A stretch of DNA of 64,000 bases. Source: Callorhinus ursinus. Taxonomy: Eukaryota > Chordata > Mammalia > Carnivora > Otariidae. Shown here piece after piece: positions 1-11,093 of the stretch; position 1 is the stretch's first letter, and each line of letters opens with the position of its first letter. The notes beneath the pieces are model-generated. The model made no database searches. It saw only the letters and a program-made list of their open reading frames with translations, and was not told where the DNA came from. Where the stretch lies: positions 768,919-832,918 of the forward strand of contig NW_020313159.1 in NCBI RefSeq assembly GCF_003265705.1. Direction: 5' to 3'. The translations under genes and the position numbers were made by a program.

Positions 1-1289
1 GCAATTCTAAGTACAATAGCCAGAAGTATAGTTGTGTTTGCGATTCTTGAGATTTCTTGCAACCAGGCACCCATTACGAAATGCAAGGCAGGCTTACTTC
101 TTTCCTGGTGGGAGCTACGTCCAGATCTAATCAGTGGACACAGAGGCCCTGCCAGCACGTTTAAACCATTTCAACCTCTAGAGGCAGAATTCAGGAAAGC
201 ACCACTGGCCCATCTCAGGTCCCGTGAGAAAAGCAACTCTCAGTCCTGCACTGGCCTCTGCTTCCACATAGCACACAGCAGGGCCATCCATGCCTCCGAA
301 AAGATGGTCTCGGGATCACATCCCTTCTTCAGACAACTCCTAATCATTTTTGTGTGAATTGCAGGGTCCAACTCAAGAAAGAAAGTCAAGGGACGACGGG
401 AAAGTCAGTGCTACAGCTCTGTGCAGGGGGGCTGACCGGGGGCTCACATGGCTCAGAATCCCAGAAAGCGCCTCTGCGAAAGTCTAAAAACTGGCACAAA
501 TTTTAGCAACTAAATTGGCCTTTGCATACTTCTAAAGAGAGGCAGGGGTCAATAGAAACCCGGGAGACCATAAAAGAAACATGCAAATTGACAAATGTGT
601 TCTCTGATCACGACGTCAGCCGCTCAGTCATCCTGGCCCATTTGCGAGACTCTAACACCAATTCATGCCTCTGGTGTTTGTATGACCTGTTTTACTGATG
701 GCTGTGCTGTGAGAAAAATGGAGGAATAGCTGGGTTTCCAGCTCAGAGCACTCTGGGGTTTCTCCGGGGGCAGGGCACTGGGCATCGGGGAGGTCAGAGC
801 AGAGGGAACAGAACTGTGTTCACGGACCCATGTGACTAGTAAAGATGGACGGGCACATCCACAGATAGGGGGCTGGACCAGCACGGGGCAGGGCATTCAT
901 GTGGCAAGTCAGTACAGAGTCTACCGAGAGGATTCCACATGGGTTGGCGTTGTGGGTCTCAGGCAGGCGGGGCTGCTGTGAGGGGCTGGGTCCCTGCCTG
1001 ACGAACACGAGCTCTCCTCGGACACCAACAAACGCAAGGCGCCCGAAGCACAAGAACAAGCGTGTGAAGAGAGGGTTCTGGAAGCTCCTCGGGGACCAGT
1101 GGTGCGCTGTCCGCCTGTTTCCGGTCACTCGCCAGCAAGTGCGTGTAATGCACCCAAGCAGTGAGAGGGGCTACAGCTCTGAGCCCCGGGGCCAGGACGG
1201 CAGCACGGCGCGGATGCGGTGCCCCTCCTCCCCTGGTACCCGTCTGGGTTGGCAGCCATGTGGATTAAAGGCTGACAGCCCAGTGTCAG
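1..1289. other. Non-coding block, nothing assigned
   Basis: I see no gene and no repeat I can name. The open frames at 34-357 and 899-1384 have no recognisable domain and overlap other open frames on the opposite strand, as expected by chance. The stretch at about 480-600 is AT-richer and lies next to GC-richer sequence from 760 to 1250. Confidence 0.5.
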
Positions 1290-1530
1290 GGGTCACTGTT
1301 TCAGTGTTTAATAAAAATCTTACTTTCCCAGAAGACACATTTTTACATACAGGGCCTGAATTATTTTGGCTCCTGAACCTGTGAGTTGGAATTAATTTGT
1401 GTGACTAATTCATGTCAGAAATTCACAAAAAGAATGTTTCAATTGCCACAAACCAAAGGGATTATTTAAGTATGCATCCTGGCTAGAACACCTGATTTAC
1501 CCCATTGTGAAAACCTGCATATGAGCTTGT
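1290..1530. other. AT-rich island, possible conserved non-coding element
   Basis: An abrupt AT-rich stretch beside GC-rich sequence. It contains homeodomain-type motifs (AATTAATTTG, GACTAATTCATG) and no transposon signature that I recognise. Its role as a regulatory element is inference from composition only. Confidence 0.25.
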
Positions 1531-2129
1531 TCTATTTTTCAGTAATGGCCCCCTAAAAAGAAATGGGACGGAAAATAACAGGGAATACCCTGCCTGATGT
1601 AAGAGTGAGATAAGCAAACAGCCAGAGAACGCAAGTGTGTTTGAAACTGCCATCTGAGAGAGCGAGAGGCTGAGGAGTTAGTAAGCAGCTTAGGCGGTTT
1701 CGTACTTTTGAGCCCATCGATCACTAGTGCTGGAGACCAGAACAATGCAAGGGAACTTTAGATCCCACAAACTCACTTGATGTGCACTCCCCAGCATCTG
1801 CAGTGTCCCTACATCAATTCCCACTCACTCTCCATAGAGTAACAGTGCATCTTAACCATGTGCTCAGGAAATGCTTACATTTGGCATCTGGGACTTGAAT
1901 ATTAATCCACATGGATGAATCCCATAAACTAAAGACTGGGCAGTGAGTGGACAAGAGGTTTAAAGGGAAGTAGAGTTATGGGATGAAAAAGGAATCAGAC
2001 TATGGTGAAACAATCTCTAGACAAAAATATTTATAATGCACACAGATAAACAATGAAAAATAATCAAATTGATTAGGTAATACTTTAAAATAGTAATATT
2101 TGATACCTTCAAAAGTATGGTAAGAAATA
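1531..2129. other. AT-rich block before the L1, unassigned
   Basis: No gene is visible. The last 150 bases (from about 1980) become A-rich and may be a degraded 5' continuation of the L1 that is clearly recognisable from 2130, but I cannot match them to ORF2. Confidence 0.4.
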
Positions 2130-4920
2130 ATAAGTATTGTAAGAGAATACTATGAACAAGTATATACAAATTGGATAACCTAGATAAAATGCACAAATTC
2201 CTAGAAACACAAAACCTACCCAGGTTAAATCATGAAGAGACAGGAAATCTAAACAGACTTAGAACTAGCAAGGAGATTGAATCAGTCATCAAAAACCTCT
2301 AGACAAACAAACAAACAAAAAACCCTGAATCAGATGGTTACATGAGTGAATTCTATAAACATTTAAAGCAGAATTAACATCAATCCTTCCCAAACTCTTC
2401 CAAAAAATTAAAAAGGAGGGAACACTTTCTAACTCATTCCTTGAGGCCAACACTGTCTTGATACCAAAGCCAGATAAAGACACTACAAGAAAAGAAAGCT
2501 ATATATCAGTATCCTATATGAATACTGATGTGAAATCCCTCAACAAAATACCAGCAAACAGAATTCAGCAGTTTATTGAAAGAACTATACATTATGAACA
2601 GGTGAGATTTGTTCTTGGCATTCGAGGACGGTCAACGTATTAAAGTTGATCAATGTACTACATCACTTTGACAAAATGAAGAGGGGAAAAAAAATAATCA
2701 TTTCAATTAATGCAGAAAAGGCATTCAACAAATTCAACACCTTTCATGATTAAAAAAAACTAAACAAGCTAGGGAGAGAAGAAGATTGCCACATACTAAA
2801 CTTCACATATTATAGAGGTCACAGAGAAAAACCCACACCACACACCATACTCAATGGGGGAAGACTGGGAACTTTTCCTCTGCGGTCAGGAAGAAGACAA
2901 GAATGCCTGTGTTTGCCATTTCTCTTCAACATTATATTGCAGTACTTACCAGAGAAATTAAGCAAGAAAAGAAAGAAAAGGCATCTGAATTGGAAAGGAA
3001 GAAGTAATGATCTTATATCTAAAAAACCCTAAAAATTCCACAAAAAGACTATTAAAGCCAATGAATGAATTCAGCAAACTTGTAAAATACAAAATTAACA
3101 CGCAAAATGAGCTGTTTCTATACACTAACAATGAACAATTTGAAAAGGAAATTAAGAAAACTCCACTTACAATAGCATCAAAAGAATAAAATATTTAAGC
3201 AAATAAACTTAGCCAAAGAAGTGAAGTACTTGTACACTGAAAACTACAAACATTGCTGAAAGAATTAAAGAAGACCCAAATAAATGGAAGGACATCCCAT
3301 GTTCATGGACTGTAACATTCAGTAGTGTTAAGATGTCAATACGACCCAAAGCGATCTACAGATTCAACGCAACCCCTATCAAATTCCCAATGATGTTTTT
3401 GCAGTTCCCTCAATTTTGCAGTGTCCCACTTAGGAAAAATCCATCCTAAAATTCATATAAAATCTCAAAGGACCCTGCATATCCAAAACAATCTTGGAAA
3501 AGAAGAACAAAGTTGAAAATCTCACTTACTGATTTCAAAACTTACTACAAAGTAATAGTAATCAAAGCAGTGAGGTATTGGCCTAAAGAAAGACAAACAG
3601 AACAATGGACTATAATAGAGCTCAGAAATAAACTCTAACATATATGTCAAATGACTTTTGACAAGGCTGCCAAGACCACTCAATGGGGAAAGGACAGTCT
3701 TTTCAGCAAATGGTGCTGGGATAACTGGATACCCACAAATAAAAGAGGAAATGTGGACCTGTATCTTGTACCATATTAAAAAATGAACCCCAAATGGATC
3801 AAAGACCCAAATGTAAGAAGGAAAAGTATAACTTTTAAAAGAAAACATAGGAGGAAAGCTTCATGACATGGAATTTGGCAATGATTCCTTGCATAGGACA
3901 CCAAAACCATAGGTAACAAAAGAATAAGTAAGTAAATCAGACTTTATCAAAATTAAAACCTTTTGTGTATAAAGGAACATTATCAAGAAAGTGAAAAGGC
4001 AACACTGGGAAAAAACATTTTCAAATAACATGTCTTATAAAGGATTGATATACAGAATGTATATTCATACAGATGCAACAACAGTGACCCCCCAAAAAAA
4101 ACCTCAATTAAAAAATGGGTAAAGGATTTGAACAGACGTTTTTATAAAAAGGATATACAAATGGTCAATAACACATGAAAAAATACTGAACATCAGCAGT
4201 CATTAGGGAAATGCCAATCATAACCACAATGAGATAGGCCTGAGGAGAGATACTATTTTTTAAAAAATCCACAAAACCCAGAAAAAAACAAGTGTTGGCA
4301 AAGATGTGCAGAAACTGGACCCTTTGTGCATTGCTGATGAGAATGCAAAATGGGGCAGCTACTGTGGAAAACAGGATGGCAGTTCCCCCCCCAAACTGAA
4401 CTCATTGCCCTATGATCCAGCAATTGTACTTCTAAGTATTTACTCAAAAGAACTGAAAGCATGGACTCAAAAAGACATTTGTACACACATATTCATAGCA
4501 GCTTTATTCACAACAGTCAGGTGGTGGAAGCAATCCACGAGTTCATCATAGATGAGTGGATAAACAAAATGTGATATACACACAACGAAACATTCTTCAG
4601 CCTTAAAAAGGAAGGAGATCCTGACACCTGCTGCAACATGGATGAACCCTGAGGACGTTATACTGAGTGAAAGAGTCCAGACGCCAAAGGACAACTACAG
4701 TATAAATACACTGATATGGGGGCCCTAGAGTCCTCAAATCCACAGAGGAGACTGTGGACTGGTGGGTACCAGGGACCAGAGGGAGGGGAATGGGGAGTTA
4801 GTGTTGAATGGGACAGAGTTGCAGTTTTTCAAGATGAAAAATTCTGGGGATGGACGATGTTGATGGTTGCTGAGAAAGAAAAAAATTTATTGTGACATCT
4901 GTAAAAATGGTAGGGTCTAC
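2130..4920 (+). mobile_element. LINE-1 (L1M-type), 5'-truncated, dead ORF2 plus 3' UTR
   Basis: Translated pieces match the L1 ORF2 reverse transcriptase in order. Around 2458-2640 the frame reads IPKPDKDTTRKE followed by NRIQQFIERTIH. Around 3007-3185 it reads MILYL, then [12 protein letters not shown], then [15 protein letters not shown]. Later non-frame homology runs through the C-terminal region (3230-4250) and an L1MA/L1MB-like 3' UTR ends near 4915. The endonuclease half and ORF1 are missing. The frame is broken by many stops and frameshifts, and the bases that would encode the catalytic FADD box are absent at about 3005. It is inactive. The subfamily is from memory and approximate. Confidence 0.9.
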
Positions 4921-5554
4921 TATGGCAGTTGTCAAGACCACTGCATCCAGGCTAAACTCCGGATGTAGCCAAGACCGCTGGGGATTTACAGCTGAGGGCA
5001 GACTGAGGGAACAAATGGGTAGCAAATTACTGAGAAGAGACGCTGAGGGTCGGGTGATTCTGGCCAAGTCAACTGGGTGGTCAGATCTGGACGGAGGACT
5101 CCACTCAGGGGGGTCGCTAGCCTGCATCCTCTACATGCTCTCCTTTGCCAGGTTTATAGACCGCAGACCACAGAGAGAAATGGTCACCCCAAGTACAAAC
5201 CACCTGTAATTCTGCCCCTCTTGCCTCATTCCTGACAAAGAGGCCCTTGGTGGCCTGAGGACGCAGACGCTGTGGTGGGATTCCAGAACCTTCAGCCGGC
5301 TCCACTGGGCACCTGACATACAGGAGGACTTTGTTAAGCAGTTTAAATAAATTAAGGAGGAAGAAGTGGATCATTTACTTAAAAAAAAAATCACAATGTC
5401 TTCTATTTTTCTTGGTATACTTGAGGGAGAAACAACATGCTTTAAAATTTGTTTGTGGATTAGCATAAACAACCAAAAATATTTGTGTGTTTTCTGGTTG
5501 TGACTGCAAATCATGGTGTAAGTAGGATGAGATCTGAATTTAAATTTACACATT
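4921..5554. other. Unassigned sequence between two L1 pieces
   Basis: From 4921 to 5340 the sequence is mixed-GC with no recognisable element or exon; from 5340 to 5554 it is AT-rich. No gene is supported. Confidence 0.4.
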
Positions 5555-5865
5555 TAATAATTCAGTCAGAAAAACACAAATACCCTACGATTTCACTCAT
5601 ATGTGGAATGTAAGAAACAAAACAAACAAAGGAAAAAAAGAGAGAGAGAGATAAACCAAGAAACAGACTCTTAACTCCAGAGAACACACTGCTGGTGACC
5701 AGAGGGGCGGCGGCGGGGGGGGTGCAGGGAACAGGGGAAACAGAATGGGGATGAGCACCGGCTGGTGCACGGACGTGCTGAATCCCTACATTGTACACCT
5801 GGTACGAACATTACTGCATGTGAACTACACTGGAATTAATTTTTTTAAAATTATACACGTAAGAG
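5555..5865 (+). mobile_element. LINE-1 3' end (carnivore L1 type)
   Basis: The start resembles the last part of L1 ORF2 and the adjoining 3' UTR seen in carnivore L1s: a 'tttcactcatatgtggaat' motif at 5590, then 'agactcttaactccagagaa' at 5666, a G-rich middle, and an end with a 'gatgagcac' motif and an AT-rich tail. Only the final 300 bp is present, the usual 5' truncation. Confidence 0.75.
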
Positions 5866-6089
5866 TAGGGAAATCTTTCCCTTCCAATTTCCAGTTCTTT
5901 GGTGTTGATTTTAGTGCAGTAATGCTTGGGTATGCAGAGTAATGGTAGAATTTTTAAGCTCAGGCACTGGCAGGTTTATTTTCAATAATAAATTTTGTTA
6001 TTTGAAATTAGAGGGCATACTGATGAAATACTGAAGCTCAGGGGTGTTTACTTCACATTTTGGGCAACATGTGATATGTTGATCATTTC

Positions 6090-6212
6090 ATATATGTCAA
6101 GACTAAGCTCCCTGAATTCAGAACCACGTGTTTTTGTTGATCTCTACGTGTCTGGAGTCTGGCACCGCCTGCCCACAGTAGGCACTCAGTAAGTATATGT
6201 TGACAGAGGGAA
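6090..6212 (+). repeat. L2 LINE 3'-end fragment
   Basis: The sequence follows the L2 3' terminus: a degraded 'ctccctga' block, a 'tctggcac' motif, then 'cacagtaggcactcagtaag' and a 'tatatgttgacaga' end. It is an ancient, non-functional fragment. Confidence 0.6.
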
Positions 6213-6404
6213 GGAAGAATCCTCTGGCAACCTCTGGAGCAGTAATGGCTCCTGACACCTGTCCTTTAACAGATGTCATGGCAAAAGTTCGAAGTGAAGC
6301 AACTGGAGTAATATCAACCACAGCCCAGGAGGGTTGACAAGGGTTAACCTTGTAGGTCTTGCTTCGGGCAAACTTCCTACTATCCAGTCTGGGGACCACC
6401 TATT

Positions 6405-6680
6405 GCGTGGACTGTGGAGTCACACTGACCGAGTACCACTCTGGGCCCCATGTCCCACTATCTGAACGACCTTGCGCAAAGTAGCATTTGGCCCTTGACT
6501 GGTGATAAGCAGCCCTATTAGCCCTGTGATTCTGACACGTTATTTGAGTTGTCCCTTCTACGGTTTTGTGTATTGGGGCCACTCATACTGATGTCATAGG
6601 ATGGAACTGGGATAAATGAATTAAATACCAACCTCTCGGCACAGCTCTGAGCACATGTCGTTCGATAAATACCCACCCTC
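6405..6680 (+). repeat. MIR SINE, diverged and split
   Basis: The 5' part matches the MIR tRNA-like region and core (gtggagtcacactgaccgag, then a 'gaacgaccttgcgcaaag' core). After a stretch of poor match, the 3' part resumes at about 6590 and ends with 'ataaatacccaccctc'. It is ancient and non-functional. Confidence 0.55.
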
Positions 6681-6769
6681 ACCGCCTGAAGCCTTGGGAA
6701 TGTGGTGCTGTTCCCACCCCGGAGTCCAGTGGGGCCGCCAACAAGAACAGAACCAGACGATTATGTCAT

Positions 6770-7410
6770 CTGGGAAAGCTAAGCTGGAGAATATTGGAAC
6801 TAATGACAGCTATAAGGTGTTTTAGTGATCTGTGGATTTTAATCATTGAGAGCATAATTAAGAATTGATTCAGTTTTATTATTTCTCCTTAAGCAGAGAA
6901 TGTGCTGTGGTTAAGACTCAGTTCTTAAAAAGAATTGCATGGGATATGTATTATAGACATCAGTTCAGTTGCTAAATAGCCCATTAGCTTAGATTTAATT
7001 ACTTAACATTTTCTCTGAGAATGTGTTCCACAGACGTAAAGGATCCCCACGACACCCATGCAATCTTGACCGAAAACAGTTCCAACTCGGGGCAGAAGTC
7101 CCAGTGACTGAGACCCCATTCCCAAAGCACATCGGCCCTTCCTACACTTCAGAACCACTTCACTTAGCACAAGCAGAGAGTCCACATTTAAGATGCTGAA
7201 TCAGTATTACTTCTGGTCACTAAGAGGTTTCCATTTACTTTCCAGTCCGAATAACAGTGACTGTTATACAGGTGAAACGTAATTTCTATTATTAGTCCTA
7301 TTTACATATTAATGTGCCCTGGTTAAGTTAAAACAATGTATATTTTTAGATAAAGACGATGCCTGACAGATCTTATTCCTGACCTGTAAAGGCTGTTGAG
7401 GGATGATCTA
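6770..7410. other. AT-rich island, possible conserved non-coding element
   Basis: About 640 bases of AT-rich sequence in a GC-richer setting, with clustered homeodomain-like motifs (TTTTAATCATTGAG, GCATAATTAAG, TTTAATTACTTAAC, CATATTAATG). I recognise no transposon. Enhancer function is a guess. Confidence 0.3.
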
Positions 7411-7769
7411 TGGCCTACTGTCTCCGTGGGACTCAACGGTGTCCACCCCGCACACTGTGGGGCACACTGGGGAGCGGGTGCCGGGAGCTCCGGCGGGCTC
7501 CCCGGTGCCTGCGCTCCACCTCCTGGTCCCTCCACTCCCTCCTATCTGTAAGGACAGACCAGACAGTGGTCTTCCCTTGTGTGCACAGTTCTAGGGATAC
7601 AGAGCCAGGCCTCCCCTGCCTGGAGTCTGACTTACTAGTTGGGGGTGGCACCTGGATCTCAGCATTTAAAAAGTCCTCCCAGATAATTCCTAAGTGCAGC
7701 AAGAGATGGAACCTCTGGGTTGGGGGTTATTAAGTTATGAAGACCGTTCTGGCCCCAACACTCTGATGC
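7411..7769. other. GC-rich unassigned spacer
   Basis: Unique-looking sequence. Overlapping open frames on both strands (for example 7410-7733 plus and 7433-7702 minus) have no domain, so I treat them as chance. Confidence 0.45.
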
Positions 7770-7925
7770 TCTGCCATTAGAACAAACAGAAGGATCACTT
7801 GAATTAGTCAAGACAGTAAAACTTGAGGACAATTTGAGCTTGAGAGGAATTAATCAATTTGGATTTAAACTGATTAAATTTGAAGCTTTCCACTCTAATG
7901 ATCAGTTAAGTGGGTTGACCAGTCC
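7770..7925. other. Short AT-rich island with paired TTAATC motifs
   Basis: The core at 7848-7895 has several homeodomain-type sites close together (GAATTAATCAATTTGG, then CTGATTAAATTTG). It is flanked by CpG-containing GC-rich DNA. It is a candidate conserved element only. Confidence 0.3.
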
Positions 7926-8983
7926 ATTCCGGAGCCCTGTGCGGGGTGCAGGCACGGACGGCCACGGAGGACATCCTACACCACCAGCGTCCGGGGCTGA
8001 CCAGCTCCAACAAGCGTGGCTGCCATCAGCACAAGCCCAAGGCAGACCTGCAGCCGTGCAGGCCCCCCGCCTGGCCCTCGTCCTCGAGGAGCTCCCCGGT
8101 AACAACCGTGGTCTGCACAGGTGCCCGTCCTCCTCCTGCCCGAAGCCTAGCCACACTGTGGGTGTGAGATTTGCTCTGCTGGCACTCTGTACTCTGCAAG
8201 CAGGGTCACAATACAATGTACCTTCCAAAGAGGGAAATTTTGAGAGTGGACGCTAGCATCAGCCAGTGCTGTCCCAGGCAACCTGGGGCACACGGTCACC
8301 CCATCTGCGGGTGACATGTTTGCATTTAATAGGAAATGCCACATCCAGAAAGTGATCCACTGAGGGGATTTTAGAAAGGGTGAGCTGGTAGATTTGCAGA
8401 AGAGAGGTGGGAAAGAGCTGGTCTTCTGTGCGTCCCCCTTTCATGCTAAATACTCGTTTGTTCCTCACATGTGAGGCGGCATTGCTACCTTTCATCAATT
8501 CCAAGACACACGGCTTTTCACATGTTAGCATCTCTGAAATGAAGATGCAGGACAGTGTATGCCAATTGGGGCGCTTTCTTGATGGTAAATAAAGTAAGGG
8601 TGGCTCTCACCACTGGTTGTGGCTTGGACCGGGTGGACTACCACAATGTCCTACATAGTTCTATGATGAAGAACTGAAGAAACTGAGTATCTGTGGCTTC
8701 CCCAAGTTCATGCAGTTGGAGCACCGAAGCCAGCATTCGGATCAGCACCAGCGCTGATGGAAAGCTCTGGGTGCTTTCCCACACACTCAGCTCCCCCCAC
8801 CCCCGGTTACCCGGCAGCCCAGGCACGGTCAGAGGTCCCGGCTCTCCATCCCCCTCTTTCCTAGATTCCTGCCAATCTCTGCTCACACCCACCCAGCGTC
8901 CCAATGCCTAAATAACATACTGCCTTTTTTATGACTTTCTGAAGATCTTGTTGTTTTAAAAACAGCAGGCCCCCCGCACCCCA
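7926..8983. other. GC-rich unassigned block
   Basis: No gene. The CpG-containing patch at 7930-8110 is too weak to call an island. Bases 8665-8750 look like a short reverse-strand MIR fragment (gaagaaactgagtatctgtg), at low confidence. Confidence 0.4.
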
Positions 8984-9180
8984 GGGCGCCCGGGTGGCTC
9001 AGTCAGTGAAACATCCTGACTCTTGATTTCCACTCAGGTCATGATCTCAGGGTCGTGGCATCAAGCCCCACATCAGGCTCTGCGCTGCGTGTGGAGTCTG
9101 CTTGAGATTCTCCCTCCCCCTCTGCCCCTCCCACCCACTCACGCGCTCTCCCTCTCTCTCTTAAAACACACACACACAAC
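8984..9180 (+). mobile_element. SINEC (carnivore tRNA-Lys SINE), older copy
   Basis: The tRNA-derived head starts 'gggcgcccgggtggctcagt', followed by the 'ctcaggtcatgatctcaggg' region, a pyrimidine-rich stretch (CTCCCTCTCTCTC) and an AC-rich tail where poly-A is expected. Flanks at about 8960-8977 and 9179-9196 (aacagcaggccccccg and aacaataggagccccc) look like an imperfect target-site duplication. Its divergence makes it older than the copies at 10887 and 28604. Confidence 0.9.
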
Positions 9181-9690
9181 AATAGGAGCCCCCCAGTTAC
9201 AAAAAGGTAAAAAGTATGTTTCCCAAACCATCTCCAAAGAAAGATTACGGCCCCTCCAGTAAGCCCCGAACACTCGCAGAACCACTGACTCTTCCTGTGT
9301 GCCCAGCACTTTGGCAAACCCTGGGAGCCAGCCTTCACTGAACCACAAGCGAGGACACCAGCCCTGTGGCTTTGCACATGTGGGGACCCAGACGTGGGGC
9401 TCAGTTCACACACGGTCACGGGAAGGTGGCAGTTCTCCCCACAGCATCCAGCTCCCAAGCTAGTGCCCTTCCGGCTACATCATCGACCTGCCCCTAACCA
9501 GCAAGACTCGCTCACGGTCCATAACATCTTCAGGGATTACTCTCAGAGCATGTTCTTCCCGGCAGATCCATTATTCATGGCTTATTGCCTTCCCATGGAG
9601 GGACAAGGTCCTGCTTCAGTCCCCCTCCTCCTCAATATCAACATCAACATCACTGTTTAAAAGGGTTTAATTCTAACCAGTCCTGGGTTT
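9181..9690. other. Unassigned sequence
   Basis: No gene or named repeat. Opposed open frames at 9039-9458 (minus) and 9394-9660 (plus) have no domain; the first runs through the SINE. Confidence 0.4.
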
Positions 9691-10034
9691 GAATGGGTAT
9701 TGGCCTTCCACGGCCGCTGTAACAAGTCACCACAAACTCACTGTCCGCAGGACTGGCTTCCCTCTGTAGGCTCCAGGGAGAGCCCGCCCCCTGCCTTTTC
9801 CTCTTCTGGGCGCGTCCTGCATGCCTGGGCTGCGAGCCCCGTTCTTCAGTTCAAAGTCAGCAAAGCTGCCTCCGTCTGTGCCTTCCTCCCACGGTCATGT
9901 CTCCCCCTGCTGTCTGTGGCCATCTCCTCCACTTTTAGGGACCCCTGTGATTACACTGGGTCTGTGTGGACAATCTCCCCTCTCAAGCCCCTTAACTGAA
10001 TCATATCTGCCAAGTCCTGTTTGCTGTGTAAGGT
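9691..10034 (-). repeat. Ancient LTR fragment (MaLR/ERVL-like), reverse strand
   Basis: The start 'ccacggccgctgtaacaagt' and the end region with 'ccccttaactgaatcatatc' and 'tgccaagtcctgtttgctgt' follow a common mammalian LTR in reverse orientation. The middle is diverged. The exact family is not assigned. Confidence 0.5.
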
Positions 10035-10874
10035 CCCGTACTCACGGCTCTGGTGACGGGGACAAGGGCGTGGGCTCATGCTGCCCACCTGGCCTAAGGG
10101 GGCACCGGCTGAGCGAAGCAGATGGTTCCGCTGATAGAGCGGAGCACGCATTAGCGGGACCGCTGCTGGCCACGGAGTGCTCGGGGCTCCTGGCCCTGCC
10201 GACAAGGACGGGGGCAACAGCACAGCACCCCCCACTCATCCCACGGTTCAGCTGAGTATCGTGGTCTACGCAACATCATTCATGGGTGGGCGCTTTGCCA
10301 GGCATGAGACAGAAGACAATGAACACACGTGGCACTGAAGTGGGAATGACCACGTCACGTGGCCGTGTCCTCTGCCATCTCCCTGTGGGTATCCAGAAGC
10401 TGTGCAGGCCTCCAGCACCTCCGGGCATCTCCCCTGAACACAGACGACAACAAGTAGGAAAGTGTGGGCTGATGCCTCTGCATGGCGGCTTACACCTCAT
10501 TCACGGAGTTTGCGTTTGTACGCCGCATTAGTTGCTTCTGCTGGTTAGACCTTAGAAAAACTGTGATTTGATGGACTGGCCGAGGCGCTGCAGGCACCGG
10601 CCCTCTGGGGCCAAATGCCCCCGAGGTGGAGAAAGGTGCTCACTTGCTCCCAAACTGACCAGACCGTGCAAGCTGAATATGTGCCGTTCACGGCGTGTTA
10701 ACTACGCCCAAGAACGGTGTGGGAAACCGAGAGAAAGCAGGAAAAATAAGCGGGTAAGGGAGTGGAAACTGAAAACAGTGACTGGCTGGTCTGCAGCTGA
10801 AGACACGTGTACGTGGGGATGAGTGTTCAGGAGCCATAACGAGAGTGAAGTTAGACATATAACCATAAAGGGCA
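10035..10874. other. Unassigned sequence
   Basis: Moderately GC-rich with no gene or repeat I can support. Short open frames on both strands show no domain. Confidence 0.4.
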
Positions 10875-11093
10875 CTCACAGCTGTTGTTTTTTAAAAGAT
10901 TTTATTTATTTATCTGACAGAGAGAGACCCAGCGAGAGAGGGAACACAAGCAGGGGGAGTGGGAGAGGGAGAAGCAGGCTTCCCGCGGAGCAGGGAGCCC
11001 GACGCGGGGCTCGATCCCAGGACCCCGGGACCGTGACCTGAGCCGAAGGCAGACGCCCAACGACTGAGCCCCCAGGCGCCCCTCACAGCTGTT
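10875..11093 (-). mobile_element. Young SINEC insertion with target-site duplication
   Basis: The element is at 10887-11081 on the minus strand: T-rich tail (ttttaaaagattttatttat), pyrimidine/purine body, then the tRNA-derived head ending in 'ccaggcgcc'. It is bracketed by an exact 12-bp direct repeat, ctcacagctgtt, at 10875-10886 and 11082-11093. CpG sites in the head are retained and the copy is close to that at 28604, so it is recent. One change in the internal promoter A box is noted (gggctcagtcg for tggctcagtcg). Confidence 0.95.
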
